From Paraburkholderia sp. PREW-6R (GTDB taxonomy: Bacteria > Pseudomonadota > Gammaproteobacteria > Burkholderiales > Burkholderiaceae), in the NCBI RefSeq assembly GCF_039621805.1, contig NZ_CP155074.1, forward strand, positions 434,001 to 498,000: a stretch of DNA of 64,000 nt, in the 5' to 3' direction. The notes below the pieces were generated by a model. It was not told where the DNA came from and made no database searches. It worked only from the letters and a program-made list of their open reading frames with translations. A program made the position numbers and the translations under genes. Below, one piece after another: positions 47,936 through 57,899 of the stretch (the stretch's first letter is position 1; each line of letters opens with the position of its first letter).

Positions 47936-48711
47936 GCACCTGGATCCTGTTGCGCGGTCTCACGCGCGAGGCACGCCACTGGGGACGCTTCCCCGGCCTG
48001 CTGAAAGAGGCGGTAAGCACGGATCGTCTTCGACTGATCGATTTGCCCGGCAACGGTGAATTCGCCGATCTGCGTGCGCCTTTGACCGTGCCGGAGATGG
48101 TCGACTTCGTACGAACGGCCGCTGCTTTGCAGCAGGATGACGGTGGGCCGTATAACGTCGTGGCCATGTCGCTTGGCGGGATGGTTGCAACGGACTGGGC
48201 GCAACGGCATCCTCGGGAAATCGGGCGGCTCGTGTTGATCAACACGAGCATGCGGCCTTTCAGCCGCCTCGACGAGCGGCTGAGGCCGTCGGCGTGGCCG
48301 CCATTACTGGACGTCGCGTCGCACTGGAGCGATGCGCCACGTGTGGAGCGCGTCATTCATCAGTTGACGTGCAACAACGCGGACGCATTGAATGCCGACC
48401 TTGCCGCATGGAGCGAGATTCGCCGCAGTGCGCCGGTGAGTCGCGCCAACGCGCTGCGGCAACTGTGGGCGGCGGCGCGCTTTACTGCGGCCGCGAGGAG
48501 GCCGCAATGCCCGTTACTGATCCTGTCCTCGCGCGCGGACCGGCTGGTGAACGCCATCTGCTCCGTCAAACTTGCGGCGGCCTGGCGCGCGGAACATCGC
48601 GTGCATCCGTGGGCCGGTCATGATCTTCCGCACGACGACCCCGCCTGGACCAGCGAACAGATCAGGGCATGGCTCATGTCCGAACAGGCGCAATCAACGG
48701 TTGCGCTTTAA
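47932..48711 (+). CDS. Alpha/beta hydrolase
   Basis: 259 residues. Nucleophile elbow VVAMSLGGMVATDWA, catalytic Asp region ILSSRADRLVN and His in HPWAGHDLPHDDP. Start is GTG overlapping the M14 gene stop by four bases, which indicates a coupled operon. Substrate unknown, perhaps a carboxylester or acyl product released by the peptidase-like enzyme. Confidence 0.87.
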   Translation: MSTWILLRGLTREARHWGRFPGLLKEAVSTDRLRLIDLPGNGEFADLRAPLTVPEMVDFVRTAAALQQDDGGPYNVVAMSLGGMVATDWAQRHPREIGRLVLINTSMRPFSRLDERLRPSAWPPLLDVASHWSDAPRVERVIHQLTCNNADALNADLAAWSEIRRSAPVSRANALRQLWAAARFTAAARRPQCPLLILSSRADRLVNAICSVKLAAAWRAEHRVHPWAGHDLPHDDPAWTSEQIRAWLMSEQAQSTVAL

Positions 48712-48879
48712 ATACCTTCCCGCCGCACAGGCGCGTTGAGTGGCGCAATATTCGGCAGCGGGTATAACCTTAGTATGCGCACGGGTCGATACCTGGACAG
48801 CAGGCGCATAATTCCAGTTCAGACGATGCATGCGATTCGCGCGATACTCGCCATTGCCGCCAGCCGGGGAGAGTTCATC

Positions 48880-51800
48880 ATGCAAGCAAAGAATGAAGAA
48901 GCCGTTACGCACTTGCTGAACGATGTCGTCGAATTTGCGCGGGGACGTTTGCCTGAACCCACGTTTCAAGTCGTCGAGCCTTTCCTGCGCCGCTACTACG
49001 ATTTCGTCGATGCGGACGATCTGCAAAGCCGCTCGATTGCCGACCTGTACGGCGCGGCGCTCGCGCATTGGCAAACCGCGCAGCGGTTTTCACCAGGCAA
49101 GGAGCGGCTTCGGGTCTACAACCCGATTCTCGAACAGCATGGCTGGCATTCCGATCATACGGTGATTGAAATCGTCAACGACGATATGCCGTTTCTGGTC
49201 GATTCGGTGTCGATGGCGGTCAATCGTCACGGGCTTGCGCTCCATTCGGTCGTGCATCCGGTTTTTCGCATCTGGCGCGCGCCGGACGGCAGCATCGCTC
49301 GCGTGAGCCAAGGCTCGGAACAGGCCAACGACGCGCGTTCGCATCTCACATCGTTCATTCATTTCGAGGTGGATCGTTGTGGCGACGCCGCAAAGCTCGA
49401 TGCGTTGCGCGATGAAATCGCCCGCGTGCTGCGTGATGTGCGCGTCGCGGTCGAGGACTGGCCGAAGCTGGTGGAACTCGCGCGTGTGACGATCAAAGGA
49501 ATGAAGGCGGGAGAGGCCGGCCCGGACGGTGTAGAGGCGCGCGCATTTCTCGAGTGGATGGTGGCGGACCATTTCACGTTTCTTGGCCAGCGCGATTATG
49601 AATTGGTGCGGCACGATATTGGCTACGGTCTGCGGGTCGTGCCGGCTTCCGGACTCGGGATTCTGCGCGACGAACTGCGGCCCGCCGGCGCGGACGAAGT
49701 CACGCCACTGCCGCCGGGCGCCGCTGACATCATCTCCAGTCCGTCGCCCGTTTTTCTGACCAAGGCCAACTCGCGCGCCACCGTACATCGACCCGGCTAT
49801 CTGGATTACGTGGGCGTCAAGCTGACCGATGCGAGCGGCAAGGTAACGGGTGAGCGGCGTTTTGTCGGGCTCTATACGTCGACCGCGTATTTCGTTTCGG
49901 CCTCGGAGATTCCGATCGTGCGGCGCAAATGCGCGAACATCGTGCGGCGTGCGGGATTTTTGCCAAAAGGTCACCTCGCCAAATCGCTCGTTACCGTGCT
50001 CGAAACCTATCCACGCGACGAACTCTTTCAGGCCGACGAGAATCAGCTCTACGACATCGCGCTCGGTGTACTGCGTTTGCAGGAACATCAGCGTACGCGG
50101 CTCTTCGTGCGGCGCGATCGATTCGACCGGTTCGTATCGTGCCTGATGTTCGTGCCGCGCGAGAAATACAACACCGACTTGCGGCAACGCATTGCAAGTC
50201 TGCTGGTGGAGGCATTTAACGGCGATAGCGTCGAGTTTACGCCGCTGCTCTCCGAGGCGACACTCGCGCGGATTCATTTCGTCGTACACGCAAAGCCAGG
50301 CGGCATGCCCAACGTCGACACACGCGAACTGGAAGCCCGGCTCGTGCAGGTGGCGCGGCGCTGGCAGGACGACCTGGCCGACGCATTGCTCGATGCATTC
50401 GGCGAAGAGCACGGCAACCGGCTGCTGCAGCATTACGGCGATTCGTTTCCTGCTGGCTATCGCGACGACTATCCCGCTCGCACGGCGGTGCGCGACATCG
50501 AACTGATCGAGCGCGTGCAGGGCACCGAGCGGCTGGCGATGAATCTATACCGTCCGATCGAAGCCGGGCCGCGTGCGTTCCGGTTCAAGGTCTATCGCGT
50601 GGGCTTGCCGATTGCGTTATCGCGCAGCCTGCCGATGCTCGAACATCTCGGCGTACGCGTCGATGAGGAACGGCCTTACCGGATCGAAGCGTCTGGCGCG
50701 ACGCCGGCGTGGATTCACGATTTCGGTCTCGAACTCGCGGACGATGCCGAGTTCGACATCGAGCGAGTGAAAGCGCTGTTCGAAGAAGCGTTCGAGCAGG
50801 TCTGGACCGGCGCAATAGAGAGCGACGACTTCAATCGACTCGTGTTGCGCGCGGAACTGAATGCGCGCGAAGTGACGATCCTGCGCGCCTATGCAAAGTA
50901 CTTGCGCCAGGTCGGCTCAACTTTTAGCGACGCTTATATCGAGCGCGCCGTGACGGGCAATCCGCGGATCGCGCGCATGCTGGTGGAACTGTTCGTCGCG
51001 CGCTTTAATCCCGTGCTGGGCGACACGCGCGAAGCGCGCATAGACGGTTGGCTCAAAACGATCGACAGCGCGCTCGATCAGGTGCCCAACCTCGACGAGG
51101 ACCGCATACTGCGCCAGTTTCTCGGCGTCATCAAGGCCACGCAGCGCACCAACTACTATCGCTTCGGCGCGGACGGACAGCCCAAGCCTTATCTGTCTTT
51201 CAAATTCGATCCTGCGCAAGTGCCCGGTCTCCCCGAGCCGAAGCCGATGTTCGAGATATGGGTCTATTCGCCGCGCGTGGAAGGCGTGCATTTGCGCGGC
51301 GGGCGTGTGGCGCGCGGCGGTCTGCGCTGGTCCGACCGTCGTGAGGATTTCCGCACGGAAGTACTCGGCCTGATGAAGGCGCAGATGGTGAAGAACGTGG
51401 TGATCGTGCCAGTCGGCTCGAAAGGCGGCTTTGTCGTGAAAAATCCGCCGCCGCTCGCGGAGCGTGATGCATGGATGCGCGAGGGCATTGCCTGTTATCA
51501 GACATTCTTGCGTGGCCTGCTCGACCTGACCGATAACCTTGCGGGAACAACGGTCGTGCCGCCGCCCGACGTGGTGCGCCACGATCCCGACGATCCGTAT
51601 CTGGTGGTCGCCGCCGACAAAGGAACCGCCACGTTCTCCGACTACGCAAACGCGATCTCGCAGGAATACGGCTTCTGGCTCGACGATGCGTTCGCGTCGG
51701 GCGGTTCGGTGGGCTACGACCACAAGAAGATGGCGATCACCGCGCGCGGTGCGTGGGAGTCGGTCAAGCGGCATTTCCGCGAGATGGGCGTCGATACGCA

Positions 51801-53721
51801 AACCATGGACTTCACGGTGGTCGGCGTGGGCGATATGTCCGGCGACGTGTTCGGCAATGGGATGCTGCTCTCGCCGCACATCAAACTCGTTGCCGCTTTC
51901 GATCATCGGCATATCTTCCTCGATCCGAATCCCGATCCCGCAGTAAGCCTTGCGGAGCGGGGCCGTTTGTTCGGGCTCGACCGGTCAAGCTGGGCTGACT
52001 ACGACCCCGCACTCATTTCAACCGGCGGCGGCGTGTTTCCGCGCAGCGCAAAGACCATTCCGCTGTCGCCCGCCGTGCAGACGGTGCTCGGTATCAGTGC
52101 ACCCGCGCTTGCGCCAGCCGAACTGATGCGCGCCATTCTGCAGGCGCCCGTCGATCTGCTTTACAACGGCGGCATCGGCACTTACGTGAAAGCGAGCCGG
52201 GAAACCAACCTGCAGGTCGGCGATCGCGCGAACGACGCGATTCGCGTGAATGGCGCGGATCTGCGCTGCAAGGTCGTAGCGGAAGGTGGCAATCTAGGCC
52301 TCACACAGTTGGGCCGAATTGAATTCGCACAGCGCGGCGGCCGCATCAATACAGATGCAATCGACAATTCCGCAGGCGTGGACTGTTCGGATCACGAGGT
52401 CAACATCAAGATTTTGCTGGGACTCGTGGTCACCGACGGCGAAATGACCGAGAAGCAGCGCAATGCGCTGCTTGCCGAAATGACCGACGAAGTCGGACTG
52501 CTGGTGTTAAAGGACAACTACTATCAAACCCAGGCATTGTCGATTGCGGGCCGGTACGGCGTCGGGTTGCTGGATGCCGAGGCGCGTCTGATGCGTTTTC
52601 TCGAACGAATGGGGCGCCTCAATCGCTCGATCGAGTTCCTGCCGGGCGACGAGGAGATCGCCGAGCGTCAGGCTGCGAAACAAGGGCTCACCACGCCCGA
52701 GCGCGCGGTCCTGCTCGCCTACAGCAAGATGTGGCTATACGACGCGCTGCTCGACTCGTCGATGCCGGAAGACCCGCTCGTGAGCGACATGCTGGTGGAG
52801 TACTTTCCGAAGCCGCTGCGGCAGAAGTTCAGCGATCCGATGCAGCGACATCCGCTGCGCCGCGAAATCCTCGCCACGCACTTGACGAATGCGCTCGTGA
52901 ACCGGGTTGGTTGCGAATTCGTGCACCGCCTGATGGAAGAGACCGACGCGCAACCCGGCGATATCGTGCGCGCGTGCATCATGGCGCGCGACGTGTTCGA
53001 TCTCGATCACGTGTGGAGCAGCATCGACGCGCTGGACAATCGCGTCGCCGACGACGTGCAGGCACGCATGTTCGTCGAGGTCGCGCGGCTTGTCGAACGT
53101 TCTGCCCTATGGTTTCTGCGGCACTTCCAGTCGGGCGCGGCGACGCATGGCGACGTCGCGGCATTGATTGCGCGTTGCCGCGATGCCGCGCAACGGCTCG
53201 CCTCGCAATGGCCGGCGTTGTTGCCCGAAGCCGACCTCGAAGCGCTGTCGGAGCGCCAGCGCGTATTCGTGGACGCGGGCGTGGACAGCGATCTGGCGGT
53301 GCGGATCGCAAGCGGGGACATCTCGGCCGCGCTGCTCGATATTGCCGAAGTGGCATCGACGTGCGGCCGTAGTCTGGAACAGGTGGCGGCCGTCTATTTC
53401 GAACTCGGTACGCTGTTGAACTACGGCTGGATCAGCGAGCGCGCAGCCGCTTTGCCTACGCCGACCCATTGGGACATGCTTGCGCGCGCAACCGCTTTGG
53501 CCGAACTGGCGCGCCTCAAACGTGCGCTTGCGACGAGTGCGCTTGCCGATGCCGACGACGCATCGACGCCGGATGCGCTGGTCGAAGCGTGGCGCGAGCG
53601 GCGCACCGCACAGCTCGACCGTTATGCGCGCCTGCTCGCAGATTTACGGGCTAGCGGCGGGGCGAGCCTGTCCATGTTGCTCGTGATCGTACGTGAGATG
53701 GCGGCGTTGGAGCGCGCCTAG
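48880..53721 (+). CDS. NAD-dependent glutamate dehydrogenase, large type
   Basis: 1613 residues, the size of the 180-kDa class. The N-terminal roughly 700 residues are regulatory and ACT-like; the catalytic core contains RGGLRWSDRREDFRTEVLGL, VPVGSKGGFVVK and VVGVGDMSGDVFGNGML. It deaminates glutamate to 2-oxoglutarate with NAD. ATG 48880 has GGGGAGAG upstream; the frame extends to 48736. It is a single gene. Confidence 0.94.
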   Translation: MQAKNEEAVTHLLNDVVEFARGRLPEPTFQVVEPFLRRYYDFVDADDLQSRSIADLYGAALAHWQTAQRFSPGKERLRVYNPILEQHGWHSDHTVIEIVNDDMPFLVDSVSMAVNRHGLALHSVVHPVFRIWRAPDGSIARVSQGSEQANDARSHLTSFIHFEVDRCGDAAKLDALRDEIARVLRDVRVAVEDWPKLVELARVTIKGMKAGEAGPDGVEARAFLEWMVADHFTFLGQRDYELVRHDIGYGLRVVPASGLGILRDELRPAGADEVTPLPPGAADIISSPSPVFLTKANSRATVHRPGYLDYVGVKLTDASGKVTGERRFVGLYTSTAYFVSASEIPIVRRKCANIVRRAGFLPKGHLAKSLVTVLETYPRDELFQADENQLYDIALGVLRLQEHQRTRLFVRRDRFDRFVSCLMFVPREKYNTDLRQRIASLLVEAFNGDSVEFTPLLSEATLARIHFVVHAKPGGMPNVDTRELEARLVQVARRWQDDLADALLDAFGEEHGNRLLQHYGDSFPAGYRDDYPARTAVRDIELIERVQGTERLAMNLYRPIEAGPRAFRFKVYRVGLPIALSRSLPMLEHLGVRVDEERPYRIEASGATPAWIHDFGLELADDAEFDIERVKALFEEAFEQVWTGAIESDDFNRLVLRAELNAREVTILRAYAKYLRQVGSTFSDAYIERAVTGNPRIARMLVELFVARFNPVLGDTREARIDGWLKTIDSALDQVPNLDEDRILRQFLGVIKATQRTNYYRFGADGQPKPYLSFKFDPAQVPGLPEPKPMFEIWVYSPRVEGVHLRGGRVARGGLRWSDRREDFRTEVLGLMKAQMVKNVVIVPVGSKGGFVVKNPPPLAERDAWMREGIACYQTFLRGLLDLTDNLAGTTVVPPPDVVRHDPDDPYLVVAADKGTATFSDYANAISQEYGFWLDDAFASGGSVGYDHKKMAITARGAWESVKRHFREMGVDTQTMDFTVVGVGDMSGDVFGNGMLLSPHIKLVAAFDHRHIFLDPNPDPAVSLAERGRLFGLDRSSWADYDPALISTGGGVFPRSAKTIPLSPAVQTVLGISAPALAPAELMRAILQAPVDLLYNGGIGTYVKASRETNLQVGDRANDAIRVNGADLRCKVVAEGGNLGLTQLGRIEFAQRGGRINTDAIDNSAGVDCSDHEVNIKILLGLVVTDGEMTEKQRNALLAEMTDEVGLLVLKDNYYQTQALSIAGRYGVGLLDAEARLMRFLERMGRLNRSIEFLPGDEEIAERQAAKQGLTTPERAVLLAYSKMWLYDALLDSSMPEDPLVSDMLVEYFPKPLRQKFSDPMQRHPLRREILATHLTNALVNRVGCEFVHRLMEETDAQPGDIVRACIMARDVFDLDHVWSSIDALDNRVADDVQARMFVEVARLVERSALWFLRHFQSGAATHGDVAALIARCRDAAQRLASQWPALLPEADLEALSERQRVFVDAGVDSDLAVRIASGDISAALLDIAEVASTCGRSLEQVAAVYFELGTLLNYGWISERAAALPTPTHWDMLARATALAELARLKRALATSALADADDASTPDALVEAWRERRTAQLDRYARLLADLRASGGASLSMLLVIVREMAALERA

Positions 53722-53882
53722 CGGCTTGAGAGTCCGTCAGGCCTGAGTCTGCGCAGCGGGGATGATGTCAGGCACCGAGCGAATGGGCGCCGAAGTTGGA
53801 CGCATGCGACCGCGCATGTCCATAATACGAACTCTCGCCAATCCAGTCGCTCTCAGCCTACTCACGGACGCACACCACGACG

Positions 53883-54788
53883 ATGAAAGAAGAATCGCCG
53901 AAAGCCATTATCTACGCGCTCGCTGCCAATCTGGGCATCGCTATCTGCAAGTTCGCCGCTGCGGCCTTTACCGGTTCCGGCTCGATGTTCGCCGAAGCTA
54001 TTCACTCCACTGCCGATTGCGGCAACCAACTCCTGCTGCTCTTTGGCCTGCGCGAAGCGCGCAAGCCGGCGAGTCCATTGCATCCAATGGGCAGTGGGCG
54101 CGAAATCAATTTCTATTCGCTGCTGGTCGCGTTGCTGCTGTTTTTTGTCGGCGGCGCATTCTCGGTGTATGAGGGCATACATCGTCTGATCGCGCACGAG
54201 CAATTGAAATATGCGTACGTGGCGCTGGTGGTGCTCGGCGTGTCGGTGGTGCTGGAGGCGTTGTCGTTGTGGGGGGCGGTGAAGGAAATCCGCAAGACGC
54301 ACCCGGACAAGAGCATGTGGCGCTGGTTTCGCGAAACGCGCGAGTCAGACCTGCTGGTGGTGGCAGGCGAAGATATCGCCGCGTTGGCGGGCCTTGCCAT
54401 GGCCTTCGCGGCCGTGCTGCTCACACTGATCACCGGAAATCCCGTATTCGACGCGCTCGGTTCCATCGGCGTTGGCCTGCTGCTCATGGTGATCGCATGG
54501 CTGGTGGCGCGCGAAGTGAAGTCGATGATCGTCGGCGAATCGGCGAGTCCCGAGGTGCGCCGCGAGATCGAGGCACACCTGCGATCGCGCAGCGAGATTC
54601 GCGGCATCATCAATATGATCACGCTGCAGTGGGGCCGCCACGTGGTGGTGGCGGTCCAGGCCGAGATGATCGACTATGCGAGCGGCCGTGCGATGGTCGA
54701 CGCGATCAACGTGATCGAAGCCGACCTGCAAGCCGCCTTCCCACAGGTGCGCTGGGTGTTCTTCGAACCCGACGTGCCGCGTGGTTGA
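53883..54788 (+). CDS. Cation diffusion facilitator family transporter
   Basis: 301 residues. About six hydrophobic helices, with AEAIHSTADCGNQLLLL and DLLVVAGEDIAALAGLAMA corresponding to the metal-site helices 2 and 5 of CDF proteins, and a cytoplasmic C-terminal domain with REVKSMIVGESASPEV and RGIINMITLQWGRH. Exports divalent metals (Zn, Co or similar) or affects them; it resembles the SLC30A9 branch. Substrate not determinable. Confidence 0.88.
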   Translation: MKEESPKAIIYALAANLGIAICKFAAAAFTGSGSMFAEAIHSTADCGNQLLLLFGLREARKPASPLHPMGSGREINFYSLLVALLLFFVGGAFSVYEGIHRLIAHEQLKYAYVALVVLGVSVVLEALSLWGAVKEIRKTHPDKSMWRWFRETRESDLLVVAGEDIAALAGLAMAFAAVLLTLITGNPVFDALGSIGVGLLLMVIAWLVAREVKSMIVGESASPEVRREIEAHLRSRSEIRGIINMITLQWGRHVVVAVQAEMIDYASGRAMVDAINVIEADLQAAFPQVRWVFFEPDVPRG

Positions 54789-54818
54789 CGCAACCTAAGG
54801 GGTTTCAGACCGCGCCGT

Positions 54819-55799
54819 TTATTGGAAGCCCGTTACCGCATGCGGCACGTAAAGCTCTTCGAGTCGGCGTATTTCGTCGTCGCTCAGATTCAGCGAAAGC
54901 GCGGCCACTGCATCGTCCAGATGATGCAATTTGGTTGCGCCCACAATCGGTGCCGTGATGGGCTTTTTCTGCAGCACCCACGCCAGTGCGACTTGCGCGC
55001 GCGGCACGCCACGCTCTTTGGCGATCTCGCTAACCCGCTCGACGATGCGCCGATCCGCGTCCTCCGTTTGCGCATATAGCGTACGGCCGAACTCGTCGGT
55101 CTCCGAGCGGGCGCTTTCCGTGTTCCAGTCGCGCGTGAGCCGGCCGCGGGCCAACGGACTCCACGGAATGACGCCAATGCCCTCGCTTTCGCAGAGCGGC
55201 AGCATTTCTCGTTCTTCTTCGCGGTACAGCAGATTCACGTAGTTCTGCATGGTGACGAAACGCGTCCAGCCGTTGCTCTGCGCCACGTGCAGCGCCTTCG
55301 AGAACTGCCACGCATACATGGACGACGCACCGATATACCGTGCCTTGCCCGCTTTCACGACGTCGTGCAGCGCCTCCATGGTTTCTTCGATCGGCGTGCC
55401 GTAATCCCAACGGTGGATCTGATAAAGATCGACATAGTCGGTGCCGAGGCGCCGCAGGCTATGGTCGATTTCGGACATGATCGCCTTGCGCGACAGGCCG
55501 GCGCCATTCGGGCCCGGATGCATGCGGCTGTTCACCTTCGTGGCCAGCACGATTTCGTCACGCTTCGCAAAGTCTTTAAGCGCGCGTCCGACGATCTCTT
55601 CGCTGGTGCCGTCGGAGTACACATTCGCAGTGTCGAAGAAGTTGATGCCGTGATCCAGCGCCTGCTTGATGAACGGGCGCGCGGCTTCGTCGTCGAGCGA
55701 CCACGGGTGAGTGCCGCGAGCGGGCACGCCGTAGCTCATGCAGCCGAGACAAAGACGCGATACATCGAGGCCGGTGCGGCCGAGTTTCACATAGTCCAT
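54819..55799 (-). CDS. Aldo/keto reductase
   Basis: 326 residues. The catalytic Asp56/Tyr61 pair is in FFDTANVYSDG, with Lys in LATKVNS and His in YQIHRWD. NADPH-dependent carbonyl reduction, substrate unknown. ATG 55799 has CTGGAG upstream, and the longer frame to 55844 is rejected. Convergent with the CDF gene. Confidence 0.9.
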   Translation of the reverse strand: MDYVKLGRTGLDVSRLCLGCMSYGVPARGTHPWSLDDEAARPFIKQALDHGINFFDTANVYSDGTSEEIVGRALKDFAKRDEIVLATKVNSRMHPGPNGAGLSRKAIMSEIDHSLRRLGTDYVDLYQIHRWDYGTPIEETMEALHDVVKAGKARYIGASSMYAWQFSKALHVAQSNGWTRFVTMQNYVNLLYREEEREMLPLCESEGIGVIPWSPLARGRLTRDWNTESARSETDEFGRTLYAQTEDADRRIVERVSEIAKERGVPRAQVALAWVLQKKPITAPIVGATKLHHLDDAVAALSLNLSDDEIRRLEELYVPHAVTGFQ

Positions 55800-55920
55800 C
55801 GTAGTGCTCCAGTAGGAAGTGCACAAAGGCGGTGCGTGCCGCAAACGTTTCGATTATAGGGAAACGGCACGAAGCGCGTTGCCGCCTGCATGGGTGTCGT
55901 GGACGTGGAAGGAATGGCGC

Positions 55921-55958
55921 ATTTGCGTAGTGGCAAATAATTTCTTCGCACCTATACT
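55921..55958 (+). promoter_or_regulatory. Possible promoter/operator of the nucleoside permease gene
   Basis: Inverted repeat ATTTGC (55921-55926)/GCAAAT (55933-55938) lies over a candidate -35, and TATACT (55953-55958) is a candidate -10, about 16 bases further on and 60 bases before the ATG. Confidence 0.45.
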
Positions 55959-56017
55959 TCTTTCGGCTTGAAAGCAGCTCTCTCCCAACCTGCATCACAA
56001 GCATAAGGAAGATCACG

Positions 56018-57091
56018 ATGCTGACTCGCTCACTCGGCGCCCTCTGCACTATCGCACTCACAGCCTGCGCGGCGTTTTCGTCCGCACCGGCCAGTGCGGA
56101 TGACAACGACGGTTTCTCTCATGACGACGGCGGATCCCACGGGCGTCCGGTCAAGGTCATGATCATTTCCATGTTCGGACCGGAAGGGCAGGTGTGGCTG
56201 GATAATCTTGGCCCGTGGCGCGACATCCCGGTTGATGGTTTGTCGCCGGACTATCCAACCGTCCACTGCAACAAGCAGGACGTTTGCGTGATGACGACCG
56301 GCATGGGGCACGCGAACGCCGCTGCGTCGATCATGGCGTTGACGTTCTCGCCGCGTTTCGATTTGCGGCATACGTACTTCATGGTGGCGGGTATTGCCGG
56401 GATCGACCCGCAGCAGGGCACGGTGGGATCGGCCGCATGGGCCAAATATCTGGTCGATTTCGGCATTCAGTGGGAAATCGACGGACGTGAGATTCCGCCG
56501 AACTGGAACACCGGCTATCTCGGCATCAACACCACGAGTCCCGCCGACAAACCGCCGCTCGATTACCGCACTGAAGTGTTCAAGCTGAATACGCGGCTTG
56601 CCGACACGGCGTATGCGCTGTCGCGTAACGTTGCTTTGACCGATAACGCGCAGGCGCAGGCCGCGCGCGCCAAATACTCGTATGCGCCCGCGAACCGGCC
56701 GCCTACCGTCATTCAGTGCGATACGCTGGCGGGCGATACGTGGTGGTCAGGAACCTTGCTCGGGCAACGCGCACGCGACTGGACCAAAATTCTGACCGAC
56801 GGCAAAGGCGTCTATTGCACCACGCAGCAGGAAGACAACGCCACGTACGAGGCGCTCACGCGCGCGGCGCTCGTGAATAAAGTCGATCTGAAGCGTGTGG
56901 CCGTCTTGCGCGCGGGTTCGGACTTCGACCGGCCCTATGACGGCCAGACGAGCGCCGACAATCTGCTCAATTACGCCGCGCAAGGCGGTTTCGCGATTGC
57001 CATTGCCAATCTGTTCCTGTCGGGAAATCCGCTGGTGCAGGACATCTCGACGCATTGGAACGAATGGCGTGACGGCGTGCCGAGGCGATAA
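56018..57091 (+). CDS. Purine nucleoside permease (NUP family)
   Basis: 357 residues. Signal peptide (ALTACAAFSSAPASA). The NUP core is seen in PVKVMIISMFGPEGQVWL, TTGMGHANAAASIMA, YFMVAGIAGIDPQQGTVGSA and the later VLRAGSDFDRP. Related to nucleoside phosphorylases; likely binds or transports purine nucleosides in the envelope. No transporter partner is adjacent. Confidence 0.88.
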   Translation: MLTRSLGALCTIALTACAAFSSAPASADDNDGFSHDDGGSHGRPVKVMIISMFGPEGQVWLDNLGPWRDIPVDGLSPDYPTVHCNKQDVCVMTTGMGHANAAASIMALTFSPRFDLRHTYFMVAGIAGIDPQQGTVGSAAWAKYLVDFGIQWEIDGREIPPNWNTGYLGINTTSPADKPPLDYRTEVFKLNTRLADTAYALSRNVALTDNAQAQAARAKYSYAPANRPPTVIQCDTLAGDTWWSGTLLGQRARDWTKILTDGKGVYCTTQQEDNATYEALTRAALVNKVDLKRVAVLRAGSDFDRPYDGQTSADNLLNYAAQGGFAIAIANLFLSGNPLVQDISTHWNEWRDGVPRR

Positions 57092-57129
57092 ACGCGGCTG
57101 CCGAGTGAATGGGGCCGGGCTTCAAATGC

Positions 57130-57162
57130 ATGTGCCTGCGCAGACTGATCGCGCAGGCACAT
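57130..57162. terminator. Hairpin between the permease and the minus-strand genes
   Basis: 12-bp stem ATGTGCCTGCGC (57130-57141)/GCGCAGGCACAT (57151-57162) with a 9-base loop; no T-run, so termination is uncertain. Confidence 0.5.
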
Positions 57163-57200
57163 TGACGAGAAGCGCTGTGAAGCCGGACGGAAAGCCGCCG

Positions 57201-57275
57201 TTAGCGCTGCGGCGCACGATACGGCGTCCACACGGCGGCGTCGGTGTCCCAATGGTCGAGTTCAGAGGGCGTCAT
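57201..57275 (-). CDS. Possible 24-residue peptide ORF
   Basis: Minus-strand frame from 57275 to the TAA ending at 57201: MTPSELDHWDTDAAVWTP, then YRAPQR. It is preceded by AAGGAGCTCATC, an excellent ribosome site, which short chance frames rarely have. The peptide is acidic, contains two Trp, no membrane helix. Its function is unknown; it could be a small protein in its own right or a leader. Confidence 0.5.
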   Translation of the reverse strand: MTPSELDHWDTDAAVWTPYRAPQR

Positions 57276-57369
57276 GATGAGCTCCTTATAAAGAGTGCAT
57301 GAACGGCCGCACGACGATTCGTTTGTTCCGGTAACCGAACCATTGCGGCGTTCAGGATTCGTTTCGGAC

Positions 57370-57672
57370 TTACTGGCCGGTCGCGACGCGTGTCACGTCG
57401 TCGCCGTTGCCTTCCTGCCTTGCAATGCGCGCAGCTTGCGTCTGGCCGATCAAACCTTTATTCGGGTACGTCGTGCGGTTTAATTCGGGCAGCGAGCCGT
57501 CGCGATAAGACGCGACCAGTTCTGCTTTGACTTCAGCGCGCGTTTTGCTGGTGTTAGCCGAAGGTTGCGTGTCGTAGCTGCCGGCGCGGCCGATTCCGCC
57601 GCCGCCCTGTGCGAATGCGGGCGCGCTGGCCAGTAACGAGAAAGCCAGACCAGCTAATAGATTGCGCTTCAT
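57370..57672 (-). CDS. DUF4148 periplasmic protein, second copy
   Basis: 100 residues with signal peptide ending APAFAQ. The core reads KTRAEVKAELVASYRDGSLP. Less similar to the copy at 37729 than their shared domain would suggest. Function unknown. Confidence 0.82.
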   Translation of the reverse strand: MKRNLLAGLAFSLLASAPAFAQGGGGIGRAGSYDTQPSANTSKTRAEVKAELVASYRDGSLPELNRTTYPNKGLIGQTQAARIARQEGNGDDVTRVATGQ

Positions 57673-57899
57673 GATTTCACTCCTATCGATCCGTTTGCAG
57701 CACGAGAGGCGCCGCGACAGGGTGAAATGTAGACTTTGGAGCGGTGCGGATAAATCGCGGTTCTGCGAAATGAATTGTCGCGATTCCAGAACAATCGCGA
57801 CAATCAGTCTGATAACGCGTTAAACAAAGGGCGCCGCGGCATTGGAGCCGCGGCTGGAATTCACTGTTTCACCATCTGTACATCAATTCGACACCGCGA

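Noticed and set aside
49090..50433. Minus-strand ORF of 447 codons opposite NAD-glutamate dehydrogenase
   Set aside because: Shadow frame created by high GC third positions; no ribosome site or motif.
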